This document shows positions 12,886-25,086 of a stretch of 64,000 nucleotides of DNA, piece by piece (position 1 is the first letter of the stretch; every line of letters begins with the position of its first letter). Where the stretch lies: contig OZ018417.1 of the NCBI GenBank assembly GCA_963969595.1, forward strand, positions 932,501-996,500, written 5' to 3'. Position numbers and translations under genes: made by a program. The notes under the pieces were generated by a model. It was not told the DNA's origin and made no database searches. It was given only the letters and a program-made list of their open reading frames with translations. The stretch comes from Neckera pumila (taxonomy: Eukaryota > Streptophyta > Bryopsida > Hypnales > Neckeraceae).

Positions 12886-13279
12886 ATTGTGTTCAAAGTT
12901 GAATTTCATACCTTGTTTAGGCATAGTAGAATATTTTTTTCAAAAAACTCTGAACTAAATTAATGTAGGGAATTAGTTTTAATTTTAATTTTTATATTCA
13001 AAAATCCATTTGAGATTTTGAGATTCCAACTAAAAGTTATAGACAAATTTGAGAGAGAGGTTGGAAGGGACATTTTTGGAGACATTTTCAAACATCCTCT
13101 CGGAATTTTGTTTGCACCTTTATATTGGAGGCTCTAAACCTTAAATGGATTTTTGAGATGAAATTTACCTTAACTACCCACATTAATATAGTTCAATTTT
13201 TTCTTTTAAATTTATTCTTAATTTGAAGTTCTTTTACTATGCCTAAATAAGGTCTAAAATTCAACTTTGAACACAAATC
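12886..13279. mobile_element. Foldback element (MITE-like)
   Basis: Long imperfect inverted repeat. The left arm (12886-13030) starts near TTGTGTTCAAAGTTGAATTT. The right arm (13130-13279) is its reverse complement, ending AAATTCAACTTTGAACACAA. The arms share the TTTAGGCATAGTA and CAAAAATCCATTT blocks. The spacer of about 100 bases is unrelated. No coding capacity. Confidence 0.7.
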
Positions 13280-13499
13280 CTAAATTTTGACAATAAGTGA
13301 TCCATCTTCAAATTATCCTATAACCTTTGAGGATTCATATTGGACAATTGATTTCTCTATAATAAAAACCATTTAATCTTTTGTTCATACTAAATGTCAA
13401 TGAAATAAGTTGTTCACATTGTTTTCAAAAAAAATTCTTGATGGTAGATGGTCATTGGACTATTTTTGGATATTTGCTTTTTTTCACAAATGGGTTTGA

Positions 13500-13600
13500 G
13501 TGCTAGGTGCATCCGAGTACAAAGTATCCAATAATCAAGGTTAAGGTGCATTAGAGTACCTTAAACTTGATTATTTAACACCTTGTACTTGATTTGAGCC
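13500..13600. mobile_element. Small palindromic element P1, copy 1
   Basis: A palindrome of about 85 bases: GTACAAAGTATCCAATAATC, AAGGTTAAGGTGCATT, then AGAGTACCTTAAACTTGATT and ACACCTTGTACTTG. A second copy with the same layout is at 34380-34465. Confidence 0.65.
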
Positions 13601-13683
13601 ACTAACAAGCATCTGACATTGTGACATAAGGTGGGCAAGGATAGGGGAAAAATTAATGCTTAAGCAAAAACAATGTAATCTGT

Positions 13684-13740
13684 GGGGTCCTTGGAGGGTT
13701 GTGGATCGACCCTCCGGAGGCCTTATTTTTGTCTAATGCA
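13684..13740 (+). repeat. GC-rich motif G1, copy 1
   Basis: GGGTCCTTGGAGGGTTGTGG, then GACCCTCCGGAGGCC, an AT run and TCTAATGCA. The same layout occurs at 18190-18250, 34230-34290 (reverse), 35707-35765 and 36630-36670. Confidence 0.6.
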
Positions 13741-16700
13741 ATCCTGAAGTACGCAACTCCCCATATTATATGGCCCTAATTGTAATCACTTACTTTAATG
13801 CATTTTAGTCAATCTTAAGGGATATAACTTATTTTAATTTAGAAAATTTTATAGCCTTTTTAACAAAAATCCAAAAATGTAATCATATACACAAAATGAA
13901 TAATCTTGAAGGACAATAATAGCCTTAAAATCTAATTATGTAAATTTTAAAAATATATGTAGCATAGGCTAAACTATGTAATTTTAGTTGTTGTTTTTTA
14001 TTTTTTAAAAAATTGTAAATAAAATATTGTGAATGAATTTTAATTTTAATTGGAGGGAACTTCTTGTATTGGCTTTTTAATATTATGCATAAGCAACTTT
14101 CTGGCATGATAGTTGAGCTAGAAAATTGTTGATTTGTGTTGGGATATTGTTGAGGTAGATGTCATTTATAACCAAATATATTATGTCGTACCCAATGTCT
14201 CTTGAGGGTATGGAAGTCAATACTAGTGGATCCTAGATATTCAAAGGTATTCTAAGGGTATGATTGGGTAGTAGGTGTACCCTAAACCACAATGTCGCTT
14301 TTCTCTCCTTTTCTGTGGTTGTTTTTTTGGCATACTGTTTCTCTTTTTTTCCTCTCTACTGTTATTTTTAATTGTTTCTCATTTTTTGGTGGAGCATTGT
14401 CTTTGATTTGGAAGGATGTTGGCAACATTTTCTAAGGCTTATCCTGTTTGGTGATTTTGCATTGTTGTGAAGGATCACATTTGGCAATTACACTTCGAAT
14501 TGCATTCAGAGATCTGCATTTTATACGTAAGCTTCCGTCTTTGCCTTGACGTTTCAATAGAAGAAAAAGGAAGCTTGAAGAAGACCACAAGTTCGTGAAT
14601 AGCAGGAAGCGCATGCCGAATAAAAAAAATAGAAATAAAAAAAACAGAAAACTACAAGGTTGAAATTGCATGGGAGAATTTAATTAAATAATTACAAAAA
14701 ATCAAAAATTGAAAAAAATTGAAAAAAAAATTAATGTTTAAATGAATGGAAACTTAGCCATATGAAATAAAATTGTTCAATATAGTTTTAATTAGTTTTA
14801 ATTAGTTTTTAATGATTTTAAATATGACTTTAAATATTTTTATTAATTAATTAATTTTTCATTGATTTTCAAAATATTTAAAGTTCAAAATTTAATTTAA
14901 TTATTTAATATTCGGGCTAGCATTGTGTTGGTTCACAACTTAGAGAACATCTTTAAAACGGTCCTTCCATAGCTTCATTTTTCTTCTAATGGGATATTAT
15001 TTTTGAGTATTTTATATTTATTCATGTAGTTTTCATGGATCAACTTTGTGGAGATATCTTTGTTTTGCTTTGTTTTTGAGCTTTTTGATTTAGAGAAAAG
15101 CTCTTGCATTTTATGGCTTATAAGCTCTCATCTTCCCCTTGAGGTTTGGATTTTCTCTTTGTGTATTCCAACAAACTCGTTTAGCTTTTGTATTTGCCAA
15201 TTGAATCATAAGTTTAGGAGTACTACTATTTGGGTTCTTTTTGAGCTTTGTTGTGGTTGGACTCATTTGGACACTACATAAGTTGTATACCTTAATAGGG
15301 TTGTTGCTTGACTTGGCCTTTCTGATTTTCAGATTCCTTTGTTATATTTCCCTTACGAGATTGTGATCATGTACTTTTTAGGTCCGTTAAAGTGTAGGTT
15401 TGTTCCATATGTGGGGCTAGTGCATTGAATCTGTGGTTGGTTTTGTAATGTTGTTGATGTAAGGTTAAATAAGAATTTCAAAGCTTGTTGGGTTTGGTGC
15501 TATCATGTTGTGATATAGTAAGAGGTAAAACATGTCTTTGCTCATGTTGGTATGTATTTTCTAGAGAAGTAGATCTCATCTACTAAAGGTTGGTGAATCC
15601 CTTTTTTACTCTACATTGATTGCAATACTGCACGCCTATTGATCAATGTGCAATTCTGCAATCCTCTGTTTTCTACATGTAGAGGATTGTTTTAGCATCA
15701 CTTTGTTTTCGGTTAATGGATATCAAGTTTTTGGACTTAGAGAAGTGCTTCCACATATAAATTCTCTTAGGTGTTGAGAATTAAATTTCATGACTTAAAT
15801 TCTTAGGGATGACAATTGAGCTCATTGAAATGAAAGTGATTTTTTAAAAGCATTGATTATTGTTAAAACACATATAGTCAAATCGTTTTCATTAAACAAA
15901 ATTTATTAAACCTCTAATTTTTATTTTTTATATTAATTAGGATTTAGCATGATATTATGTCAATAGAAAATATATATGTATATACAAGAGTTTTACCATG
16001 ATCTTTTGCCTATTCACTACTTTAAAATTTATTTTTCATATTTCAATTACAAAATCCAAAGAATCTTTAATTTTGAGTTCCTTTTAAACATAGCCCCTCC
16101 TTATGATGTTTAAGATGATTTGAAAAATAATAAAAAGTAGTCAAATTCCCATATCAAGTTATAAATTACTACAATTGGTTATTAAAACACCATAATTCCA
16201 AAAAGTGATTTGAAAACACTTTCTACTAAATATTTATATTCCTTTTTTTTTCTCAAATTAAAAAAAAAAGACACAATAACAGAGTCTTGAATGAGGCTAC
16301 ATGAATCAAATTAACAACTTTAATCAATTAATGGAATTTTTTTTGGATGATTCTATATTATATTCTAATTGAAGAAAACAAATTTGTATTAAAATTTAGT
16401 TTTTATAGCAAGATTTGTAACTTGATCTATATTAAAGAAATGAATTTCACTAAATTTTATTGTATGAACATTTATAGGATACTTCAAGCATGCTTGTACC
16501 CACATTTCATTCTATTTAATTTGGTCTTCATCTAATTTTTTGGTATTTTTAATTTGATATCATTTTTACAAAAGTCATCTTCTAAGCCATTGTAATGCCA
16601 ATGCTCCTTGTGTATAATATGAGGGTGGTACACTTGGGATTTAATGTCCTACGTGAATTCTCTTTGGTATAGGAATCTTCTCCTATAAATCCCATTGATT

Positions 16701-17460
16701 GCAAAAACGTAAGAATTTATAAATCCTTCCATTTTGAAAAGTTTTTTTTATGCAGCTAAGTTTGGAATGACTATGAGAATGACTCAAATTGGTGACCTTG
16801 GAAAGAAGATAATTTATTTTAAAGTAGGAAAGAAATTCTAAAAATAAACTAAAGGTTCATCTAGAAATTGCACTTGAAAATCACCTAGGATAAAAATTTT
16901 GGCCAATTTATCCATTATGAATGAAAGAATGCCACACTAGTCATATCATTCTGGATAGTTATTTGTTGCTAATATGTACTAGGAATATATTTCATGTAAA
17001 CTAAGCGGAGTACAAAAAGGCTCAAATAGTTTACTATAGTATGATCTTTTTGTAGAACAAAAGGCAACAACAATAAAATATGAGCATCTGTTGTCAACTC
17101 TATCTATATATCAGTACTTTAAATATAAGCCTAAATAGAGATGGATGGCATGGCAAATCATCACTAAAAGAAGGCATTAGAGAGGTTATTAAACAAATTT
17201 CATTAGATAAATTCATTAGATGGGTGTTCATTCTATACTTTTCAATATGTTTGTGCACTTAAATTATGGATGACCTTAAATCTGTTTATGATATTCTATT
17301 TAGATTAGCTTCAAAATATTGAATATATTTCCATTTTTTTGCCCAAAATCTTTACTTTCTCTTCTAAAACACACAATATTTCAAATTCAAATTTACATCC
17401 AAATTCTAGTTAGTTATTTTGCTGAATTGTGAAAGTATTAGTTATGGTGTGAATATCATA
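13741..17460. other. AT-rich spacer
   Basis: Over 3.7 kb of very AT-rich sequence, with many A and T runs, scattered homopurine tracts and only short open frames of 60-80 codons. None of these looks like a known protein. No element ends could be paired here by eye. Confidence 0.6.
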
Positions 17461-17595
17461 GTACACTAGTTTGTCCTAATAGTGCATGTGACACTAATTT
17501 ATTGACACCACACTACTTTGAATTAGTATAGGTTGACACATTACTAAATTGAACCAATTTGAAAATATGAATTTGTCCTAATATAGTAGTATTTT
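17461..17595 (+). repeat. Dispersed repeat R3, copy 2
   Basis: GTCCTAATAGTGCATGTGAC, then TTTGAATTAGTATAGGTTGA, ACATTAC and TTGAACCAATTTG: the same order as at 7953-8105 and 60495-60640. Confidence 0.5.
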
Positions 17596-18015
17596 GTCAT
17601 GATACTCATTATTCTCGTAATTTTTAGGTGACAATGATTTGTCCCTTCAATAATAGGGCACAGCAATGTAGATAATAAGGTAGAAACATCTAAAAGCAAC
17701 AACTCTTGTTCTCCAACACCTAGAGAACGGTTTGAATGAGCACTTTAATCCCTGAGCGTCCCATGTAAAACCACAAGTTTCCGGCCATCTTGGACCACCT
17801 TGTAATCGATTTGTTTCCGTGCGCATTAGAATAAATTCCACATACTTTCACTGTTGAATATGAGAAAGGGACCACGTCTTGAGGCACTTAGAAATTTTAG
17901 AAAGTGTTGACCGTTGGGTTTGGAATATTATAATGGTCAAAGTTTCATTGACCATGATAAAATAAGGGAATTTTGAATCATTAGGAGAGATTTGGGGCCA
18001 TTGGAAGACTGCAAG

Positions 18016-18054
18016 TTATCCTGCATTCCCAAACTGTGGGAATGCAGGATAATT
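18016..18054. other. Perfect short hairpin
   Basis: TTATCCTGCATTCCCA, a five-base loop (AACTG), and TGGGAATGCAGGATAA form a 16-pair stem. It is followed by an A/T tract. It could be the core of a small transposon; no gene borders it. Confidence 0.7.
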
Positions 18055-18189
18055 GCTAGCTGATGTGGTCAAGACAGTGCCATGTCATTTTCGAAAAAAA
18101 TTAAAAAAATTAAAAAAAACTAAAAATTGCTTAGAATGATATTTTGGCAATTTTTTTTTTCTAACAACCCGTACCGTTGTTCACAGGGT

Positions 18190-18250
18190 TGGGCCAGATT
18201 GGGGAACAAGCTTGAAACAACCCTCTAGAGGCCCCAATCTCCTCTAATGA
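18190..18250 (+). repeat. GC-rich motif G1, copy 2
   Basis: GGGCCAGATTGGGGAACAAG, then AACAACCCTCTAGAGGCCCC and CCTCTAATGAG. Confidence 0.55.
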
Positions 18251-18360
18251 GTTCAGGACTTCGGTGCGCCACCATGGTCGGAGGAGAGGGGCTTTGACTT
18301 CCACATTTTGGCAGGAAATGGGAGAAAAGTCTCACTCCATGCCTACCAAATTTCATACAA

Positions 18361-19120
18361 ACTAGTGTGACCCTGTGCCGTTGGCCCAATTTTCATCTAC
18401 TCCCGGTTCCACTCTTGGTTCTACTTCCGATTCTACTCCCAGTTCTACTCCCGGTTCCACTTCCAGTACCAAGAACACCACCAAAATTAAAGTAAAAGTA
18501 ATTTTCTAATTTTTTAATCAATAAATACTTTGAAATTCAATAACTTTTGCACCACCGCTCCAAACGCCACGAAACCAAGCCGGTGCACCCCTCCTCGGCG
18601 AGAGCTTTCTGACGGTACCAAGCACGCGGCCGGGGGACGCTCGGTCAGGAAGTTGTCCACGCTACAAACAAAACAAACAAACAAAACAAACAAACAAACA
18701 AACAAACAAACAAACAAACAAACAAACAAACAAACAAACAAACAAACAAACAAACAAACAAACAAACAAACAAACAAACAAACAAACAAACAAACAAACA
18801 AACAAACAAACAAACAAACAAACAAACAAACAAACAAACAAACAAACAAACAAACAAACAAACAAACAAACAAACAAACAAACAAACAAACAAACAAACA
18901 AACAAACAAACAAACAAACAAACAAACAAACAAACAAACAAACAAACAAACAAACAAACAAACAAACAAACAAACAAACAAACAAACAAACAAACAAACA
19001 AACAAACAAACAAACAAACAAACAAACAAACAAACAAACAAACAAACAAACAAACAAACAAACAAACAAACAAACAAACAAACAAACAAACAAACAAACA
19101 GCCTCATTTAAGGTATTGAT
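18361..19120 (+). repeat. R1 element with expanded AAAC tail
   Basis: It starts ACTAGTGTGACCCTGTGCC, followed by a run of short CTCCCGGTTCCACT-like repeats (18405-18470), AAAGTAATTTTCTAATT, CTTTGAAATTCAATAAC, CCAAACGCCACGAAACCAAG, CGAGAGCTTTCTGACGGTAC and CACGCGGCCGGGGGACGC. An AAAC run follows, then the end sequence CAGCCTCATTTAAGGTATTG. The copies at 26030-26390 and 26391-26770 are highly similar over the unique part. No protein is encoded. The class is unknown; the A-rich simple-repeat tail is SINE-like, but unique sequence follows it. Confidence 0.8.
18664..19100. repeat. Long AAAC tetranucleotide microsatellite
   Basis: About 437 bases, of which the last 417 or so are an uninterrupted AAAC repeat (about 104 units). 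Because a 4-base unit without stops is open in every frame, long VCLF or TNKQ reading frames appear on both strands. They are not genes. The equivalent tails in sister R1 copies are only tens of bases long. Confidence 0.97.
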
Positions 19121-20090
19121 CTAACACCTACCTTGGCTTGTGTGTGGCATTGAATGAGCATGTCTTCATACCGTGGAGCTTCTGCAGACCGGGAGCCCTC
19201 CAGGGACAACTAACAGGTCGGACTGCCATTCTACGTTGAGTACTCATACTGCAAAACTACCACGCCCTTCTCACGCACTAGGAGGCAAAGATAAAGTCAT
19301 CAGGGTACTAAGCAAGACAAACCCCAATGGCGCCAAAAGAAACTAACAAAATGACACTGGCCCTTGCCGGTGGTTCCAATAGCTGGATTTCAGGTCTAAA
19401 ACCTAAAAATGCAATTTCTTTATTTGTACCTCACGTTTCTCCCCAAGTACCCAAGGTGATGTACCGCAAAAGCTCTCCATGATCGCCCCACTTTCTAGCA
19501 TCATGCATGTACCTATCTACTACCATGTACCATTTTCAAAGTAGTACAATCCCCAGAGTGACCCAGCAAGCTAAAAATATGAATTTCTGCGCCCCAAATT
19601 CACCCCCGGGGCGCTTAGAGGTTAAAGATTCAAAACCACCACCACTTTTCAATGCAACCAATGACGTGTGAAAAGGTTTTTGAAGAAACCAATGAAAGTT
19701 GAGACATTTAATGCTTCAAGGGTGTCCATTCAAGATGAATCTATTGTTAAACATAGGCTACCCTACGTTCTCAACTTGAAATTTGCAAAATAATACTAAG
19801 TGTCAAAAAATTACAAAACCACGTGGGTTGCACTTCTCTTGAGTTTTCTAATATTGTCATCATTTTTTTTTGGTCATTGAACCTTTGAGATAGTGAAATA
19901 AGAAAAAAAGTGTTGCTTTTAGGTTTTTCTACCATATTTCAGCAATTGAAAGTCATGAATTTGCCATTATTGACAATGCTTAGGGAGAATGAGTGACTTA
20001 GTGTTTATCAATATTTATTAGTTTGACTTGTGCCATTTCTTCAATCAAAATCAAAATCAAAACAATTTTCAAATTTATAAATTTATAAAA
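19121..20090. other. Spacer
   Basis: No gene is recognised. A single end of the TTAA family (CGCTTAGAGGTTAA, ending at 19625) is visible without a clear partner. Otherwise the sequence is unremarkable. Confidence 0.5.
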
Positions 20091-20515
20091 ACTTCAAACT
20101 TCTACATCTTTCACACCATAGGTCCAAATGTCACAATACAAAGTCCCTCACATTGAGCATTCTAATGGTATCAAAAACGCAATCAAAAAACATATAGTCC
20201 ACAAACAGCCTAACTTAAAGTTTGGACTATTGTGCTTTGTGTTGTTGCCACAATCAAATTAATAGTGAAAGTAACTTTAAAATTTTTTAATTCAAAAACA
20301 ACTCAAAAATCTATAACTTTCACACCACAGGTTCAAACACCATAAAACAAAACCCGTGCACCCTCCTTGGTAGAGACGAAAGCTTTTCAATGGTACCAAA
20401 AATGCAACTGGAGGATGCGCGGTACTGGAGATCTCCATGTAACAAACAAAACAAACAAAATGAAACAAACTAAACAAACAAAACAAAACAAAACAACTCA
20501 AGGTATGGATATTTC
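20091..20515 (+). repeat. R1 element, diverged copy
   Basis: Two R1-like modules: one at about 20091-20190 (TTTCACACCATAGGTCCAAA, ending near GGTATCAAAAACGCAATC) and one at about 20224-20510. The second ends in AAACAAACAAAACAAAC-type repeats and CTCAAGGTATGGAT. The order matches the dimeric copies at 11036-11466 and 20884-21268. Confidence 0.65.
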
Positions 20516-20883
20516 AGTGGATATATACAGTGCTCTTGTCTGTAATCGCAAGTGCTGAATTAGTCAAGGAAGCTTATCATGACGGAAGATATTCAAGCAT
20601 GAGTAGTAAAGATTCTTCAGTGCTTGTGTGATCAAGGAAAACGTTGGCCAATGGCCACCCACAACTTACACTGGAAAGTCCTAAATTTTTAAAAGCATGA
20701 AAACCTTGAAAGTATTCAGTTACCGGAATCTTGAGCTCTTAAACGTCACTAAATCTGCCAATTCAAAAAGAACTGAATTTTCCAGAATGGCAATCATGAC
20801 ACTTGTACAGGTTAGGAGTGTAGATGACACGCACACAATTTGACATGTTAGAGGTAGGTCCAATGGACCTTTTTTTTCATATT

Positions 20884-21268
20884 TACTAGTGTGCCCTGTA
20901 CCGTTGTCACAACCAAAATCATAGTAAAAATAATTTTCTAATTTTCTAAGTCATAATAAAAACTTTGAAATTCAATATCTTTCACATCATCATTTCAAAC
21001 GCCACAAAATCAAGCCCGTCCACTCCTCCTCGCCAAGAGATTTCCAGTGGTATCAAGAACGCGACCAAAATCAAAGCAAAATTAATTTTCTAATTTTTTG
21101 ACCCATAAATATTTTGAAATTCAATAACTTCCGCACCATAGGTCCAACACCACAAAACCAAGCCCGTGCACCCCTCCTCGTTGAGAGCTTTCCAACGGTA
21201 CTAAACACACCATTGGGGACTCACGATCCAGAAGATCTCAACATAAAAAAACAACCAAACTTAAGGTA
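20884..21268 (+). repeat. R1 element, dimeric copy
   Basis: Starts ACTAGTGTGCCCTGTACCG. It has two modules, each with AATTTTCTAATTTTTT-like sequence, GAAATTCAATA, a CCAAAC-like CACAAAACCAAGCCCGT box and a CGAGAGCTTTCC-like box. It ends AAAAAAACAACCAAACTTAA, GGTATGGAT. Confidence 0.75.
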
Positions 21269-21326
21269 TGGATTTGTATCTCTGTGCGGCAATATATGAA
21301 ACTGAACTAACTTAATTTATCTTATT

Positions 21327-22859
21327 GTACACAAAATAGTCAAATTAGGTTGCCTTGTCAATTAGGTTGCCTTAGAGCATCTCTTGCAGTCCTCCAAATA
21401 AATATTGAGATCTTTCAATCAAGATCTGTCTAATTTAACCCTAAAGTTCTGTGACTATGTTTTCACCAAAAACGCTCAAAAACTGCCATTTTCAGTACAA
21501 GTATCCAATTTTTGAAAAAAAAACATTTTTTGACAATTGTAACTGTAGGATCTTGTAGTATGCTAACTGGAGAACATACGGTAAAAATTTCAGAAATTTT
21601 CATTGCGTGGATTGCAAGATATAAACATTCAAATTAACTAAAACCATATTTTTGGCCCTGCGAAAAACAGGGCAGCAACACTTCACAAGCTCACTTTTCG
21701 ATGAAAAAACGTCCAAAATGATGGTGCTTCTTTACATTCTTTTTCCTAGATAAGTTGGCTACATGCTTAAAGATTTTCACTTCATTTAGAATTGTACAAC
21801 ATATAGGTAAAAAATAATAAGTAGATAGTAGTAGAGAATGATTCAAAATACGAAATTGTCAAGAATTTAATTATAGAATTGAAAAATGCAAATTCCAATG
21901 TTGGAAATGTTATAATAAATAACCTACATTCTAAGATTTTATTTTTTTCAAAAAATATTGAAAATTGAGTAATATAAAGGACTTCAAAGTTTATTTTAGA
22001 GTAGAGAATCTATAATTGCCTGCAAACTAAAATCTTCATAACTTTTGATTCATTAATCAAAATGGGATCATTCAAAGCTTTTTACGTATATATAACTGTA
22101 GAAAATCAATTTCAAATTTTGTTTTTGAAAAAAGAGATTCTTTTTTATCTACCCGGACTGCCCAATTACAAAAAAAAGTAATATATTAGGCCATAACTTT
22201 TGACTCACATTTCCAAATGTCATGAGATTTAGTGTATATGAAAGATATTCCTCACGCCTACCTTCTATTAAAGTTTGGGCCAAAAACATGGAAATCTCTA
22301 GTCACACATACCTATCCAAAATTTCTATCCAGCCAAAAAACGCATGCCGGTCTTTTAAGGGTCAAAGGAAGTGGCCACTTGAATTTCCAACAGTACAGTT
22401 CACTAAGTATACTTCCATCCAATCACAAGTCATAGAAATTGAAAAAGCAATAAGTAAGCTATGACAATTGCTATGACAATTGCTAATCCCAAGAGAAAAT
22501 ATAGCTTGTAGAGAACACAAAGGCTCCCTTGAAATATGAAAAATTTGGGGGGTGGAGGTGAAGGTAAAGCGTGACATATACTAGAATTAATTGCTTAGCA
22601 TCCAAAATTAGAGGATAGGAGATACTTGGAGGGCTACGGGAGATGCTCTTACCTGAGAAAAGTTACCTCATGGGTTAATGCTTGTTCCACATGGAGGCGC
22701 ATGCCACTCTCTAGCCCAGGCCTTGAACTGGTGCATACATCTATGCCATACACATGGCTTTGAATTGAATGCATCATTGTACAAAAGCAGTGAACAATTT
22801 TATAGTGTGGGCTGCCAAGAAATTAGTGTGGGGCAACCTAATTTCACTATTTTGTGTAG
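21327..22859. mobile_element. Transposon family T1, copy B (about 1.5 kb)
   Basis: Bounded on the left by TACACAAAATAGTCAAATTA and on the right by its reverse complement, AACCTAATTTCACTATTTTG plus TGTAG. Just inside the right end it shares GTTACCTCATGGGTTAATGC and CCACATGGAGGCGCATGC with copy A and, inverted, with copy C. The interior is AT-rich and partly resembles 23.1-24.0 kb and 35.3-36.5 kb. No transposase frame is present, so the copy is non-autonomous or degraded. Confidence 0.7.
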
Positions 22860-25080
22860 TTGACTCTAAAAGCAATCATTCTCTAAAAGTTGTCATGACA
22901 GAGAGGTACATTTTTCTTTCTTCAATGTACCAAGAGTGTACATTTAAGGGAGCGGTTGCTTATAGTGACCACTGTATTTGAACTTCAAAAATTTGCACCG
23001 AATTTCATAAAGGTCCAAAAAATATAAAATGACTTAGGTTAAATGCCAGTTCAATTTTTCTTTCTGCAAAAATTTACGGATAATTGTTTCAAGAGTTTAG
23101 CTTCCCCCCAAAGGCAATCATCTCTTAAATGGTCGCATTAAGAGCCGACTACTTTAAGCTTTACTAACCTCTAAAGGCCCAAGGCCTTTTTTCTGCCAAA
23201 AAACATCCAAAATTGTCATTTTTATCACAAAGTAGGAAAAACTAAAAAATGTTTTTCTTGCACATCTAACTATAGGATCTTATACCTAACTATTATGACA
23301 ATGTGTGGAAAAAATTTCAGAATTTTTGACAGCATAGATTGCAAGATATTTGCGTTTAAAGTGAAAAATACAAATTTTTCCGCATATTACAGGACTAGAT
23401 TTTACAACTTTGAACATTTTTAACTTAAATGCTTTGCACAAAAAGTTTTTGAGCTTCAAATCTTTATAGCGGAGAATTAAGTTGAGACTCTAGGAAGAAA
23501 ACAATCCAAAAAAAACTTATTTTTCATTTTTAAAAATTATTAAGTAGAAGTAGGTACAAGATAGAAGGAAAATCTAAAATATTAATATCTTCTATATAGA
23601 ATTAAAAATCACTAATCCCAAAGGTGAGATTGTTCTAGAAAAAAACCTAAACCTTGTAGAATTGTTTTTTTTTAAATTGCAAAAATTGCATTTATAAATG
23701 ATTCCTACAAAAAAAAATTCAGGAAGATGCTCTAAGTGCCCAATAAATACGATTGTCTATAATTTCTCATATGAAATTTAAATGAAACGAATCAAAGCTT
23801 TCCAAATAGACAAATATATAATCTACAAAAAAAGGAGTTTAAAAAAAAGATATATATTTGCAAAAAAAATTTGTTGCCCCCGCAAGGCTATTTTGAGCTT
23901 ATTTGGACATAACTTCTTTTTCTGGGCACTTGTAGGTAAGCTTTGGTCGTCAAATTATATTTTAACAAAACCCAAGGCTAATAGTAAAGTTCGTTCCAAG
24001 GGAGACGGTCAAGTAGGAAATCTATGCTAAATGGAGTAATATCTAAAATAGATAATACAATTCCAAAATAGGAAACCATGACCAATTTGGAAAATTAGTA
24101 GCCACTCAATCTACAACAACATTGCATAAATCACTCACACATAGTTTGACTAACACCATCATACTCCATTCTCAAATAATTCTATAAATACATGTGCACA
24201 TTAAATCATTCATTAAACCATACACAATAAAACATTCAATTTGGCTTGAACATGTTTCTTATTTCCAAATTGGTGAATACATCACCATTTTACAATTTTA
24301 GTTTCAACTTGCAATTTACACTCAACTACTAGGATTCCACATTCCTTATTCCGCTTCATTTCCACATCACCAATTAGGATATTACATTCCAAATTCTAGT
24401 GTTTTTCACACATACAGTCACACTTCATCATCCAATGATCCAATCAAAACTCCAACAATTAATCACATCATTTTCACCAACTCTTAAAACATTTCTCCAA
24501 CTTGGAATACTTAAAATTCCACAGTTAGACATACATACACAACTCCATCTCATCAAACTCTAAAGACTCACTCACATGCACACACACAAAACAACAAATC
24601 AAATACACAGCACAACCTGGCTGGGACTCGCAGTGGACACTCTTCAATACTGGGTGCCTTCCAAATCGAAAGAGACCGCCTAATAGGGACCAAAGAACAG
24701 TTAATTAACCACAAAAGAAAACTATAAAAATCGGAACACAAAACATAACTTCCATTAGACTCCAACTAGGACACAAATACCCTTATCCTCTTGACTTGGA
24801 ATATTGCCACATCACTCCAATTTTGGAAATTTACTTAGCCAGTACTTAACTTCCAACTTGGCTCATTCCAAACATAATTTGACACGTACTCCTAGCACTT
24901 TTACTGCATAGTCTAAAGTTCTTGATGGTTTAGACCGCGCGGTTTAAAAAATGGCGTATAGAATACTGCCATTTAATGAAATTTGCCATAGATTGATCCT
25001 AGGTCATTGTGAATTACTTTATATTTGTTTTATTGTGTGTGAAACCATGTGTGTTTCTTTGTTTGTGCTCAACCTCACAA
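22860..25080. other. AT-rich repeat-like spacer
   Basis: The part at 23.16-24.0 kb starts with CTAACCTCTAAAGG (a TTAA-family end with one change). It shares the order ACTATAGGATCTTAT, AAAAAATTTCAGAA and GATTGCAAGATAT with 21.5-21.6 kb and 35.7-35.85 kb, so these are old copies of one repeat. From 24.05 to 24.9 kb the plus strand is rich in C and A with few G, a strong strand bias of unknown cause. No gene is seen. Confidence 0.5.
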
Positions 25081-25086
25081 GGAAAG

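Noticed and set aside
18514..19111. Long VCLF and TNKQ repeat reading frames on both strands
   Set aside because: They are produced by the AAAC microsatellite, which has no stop codon in any frame.
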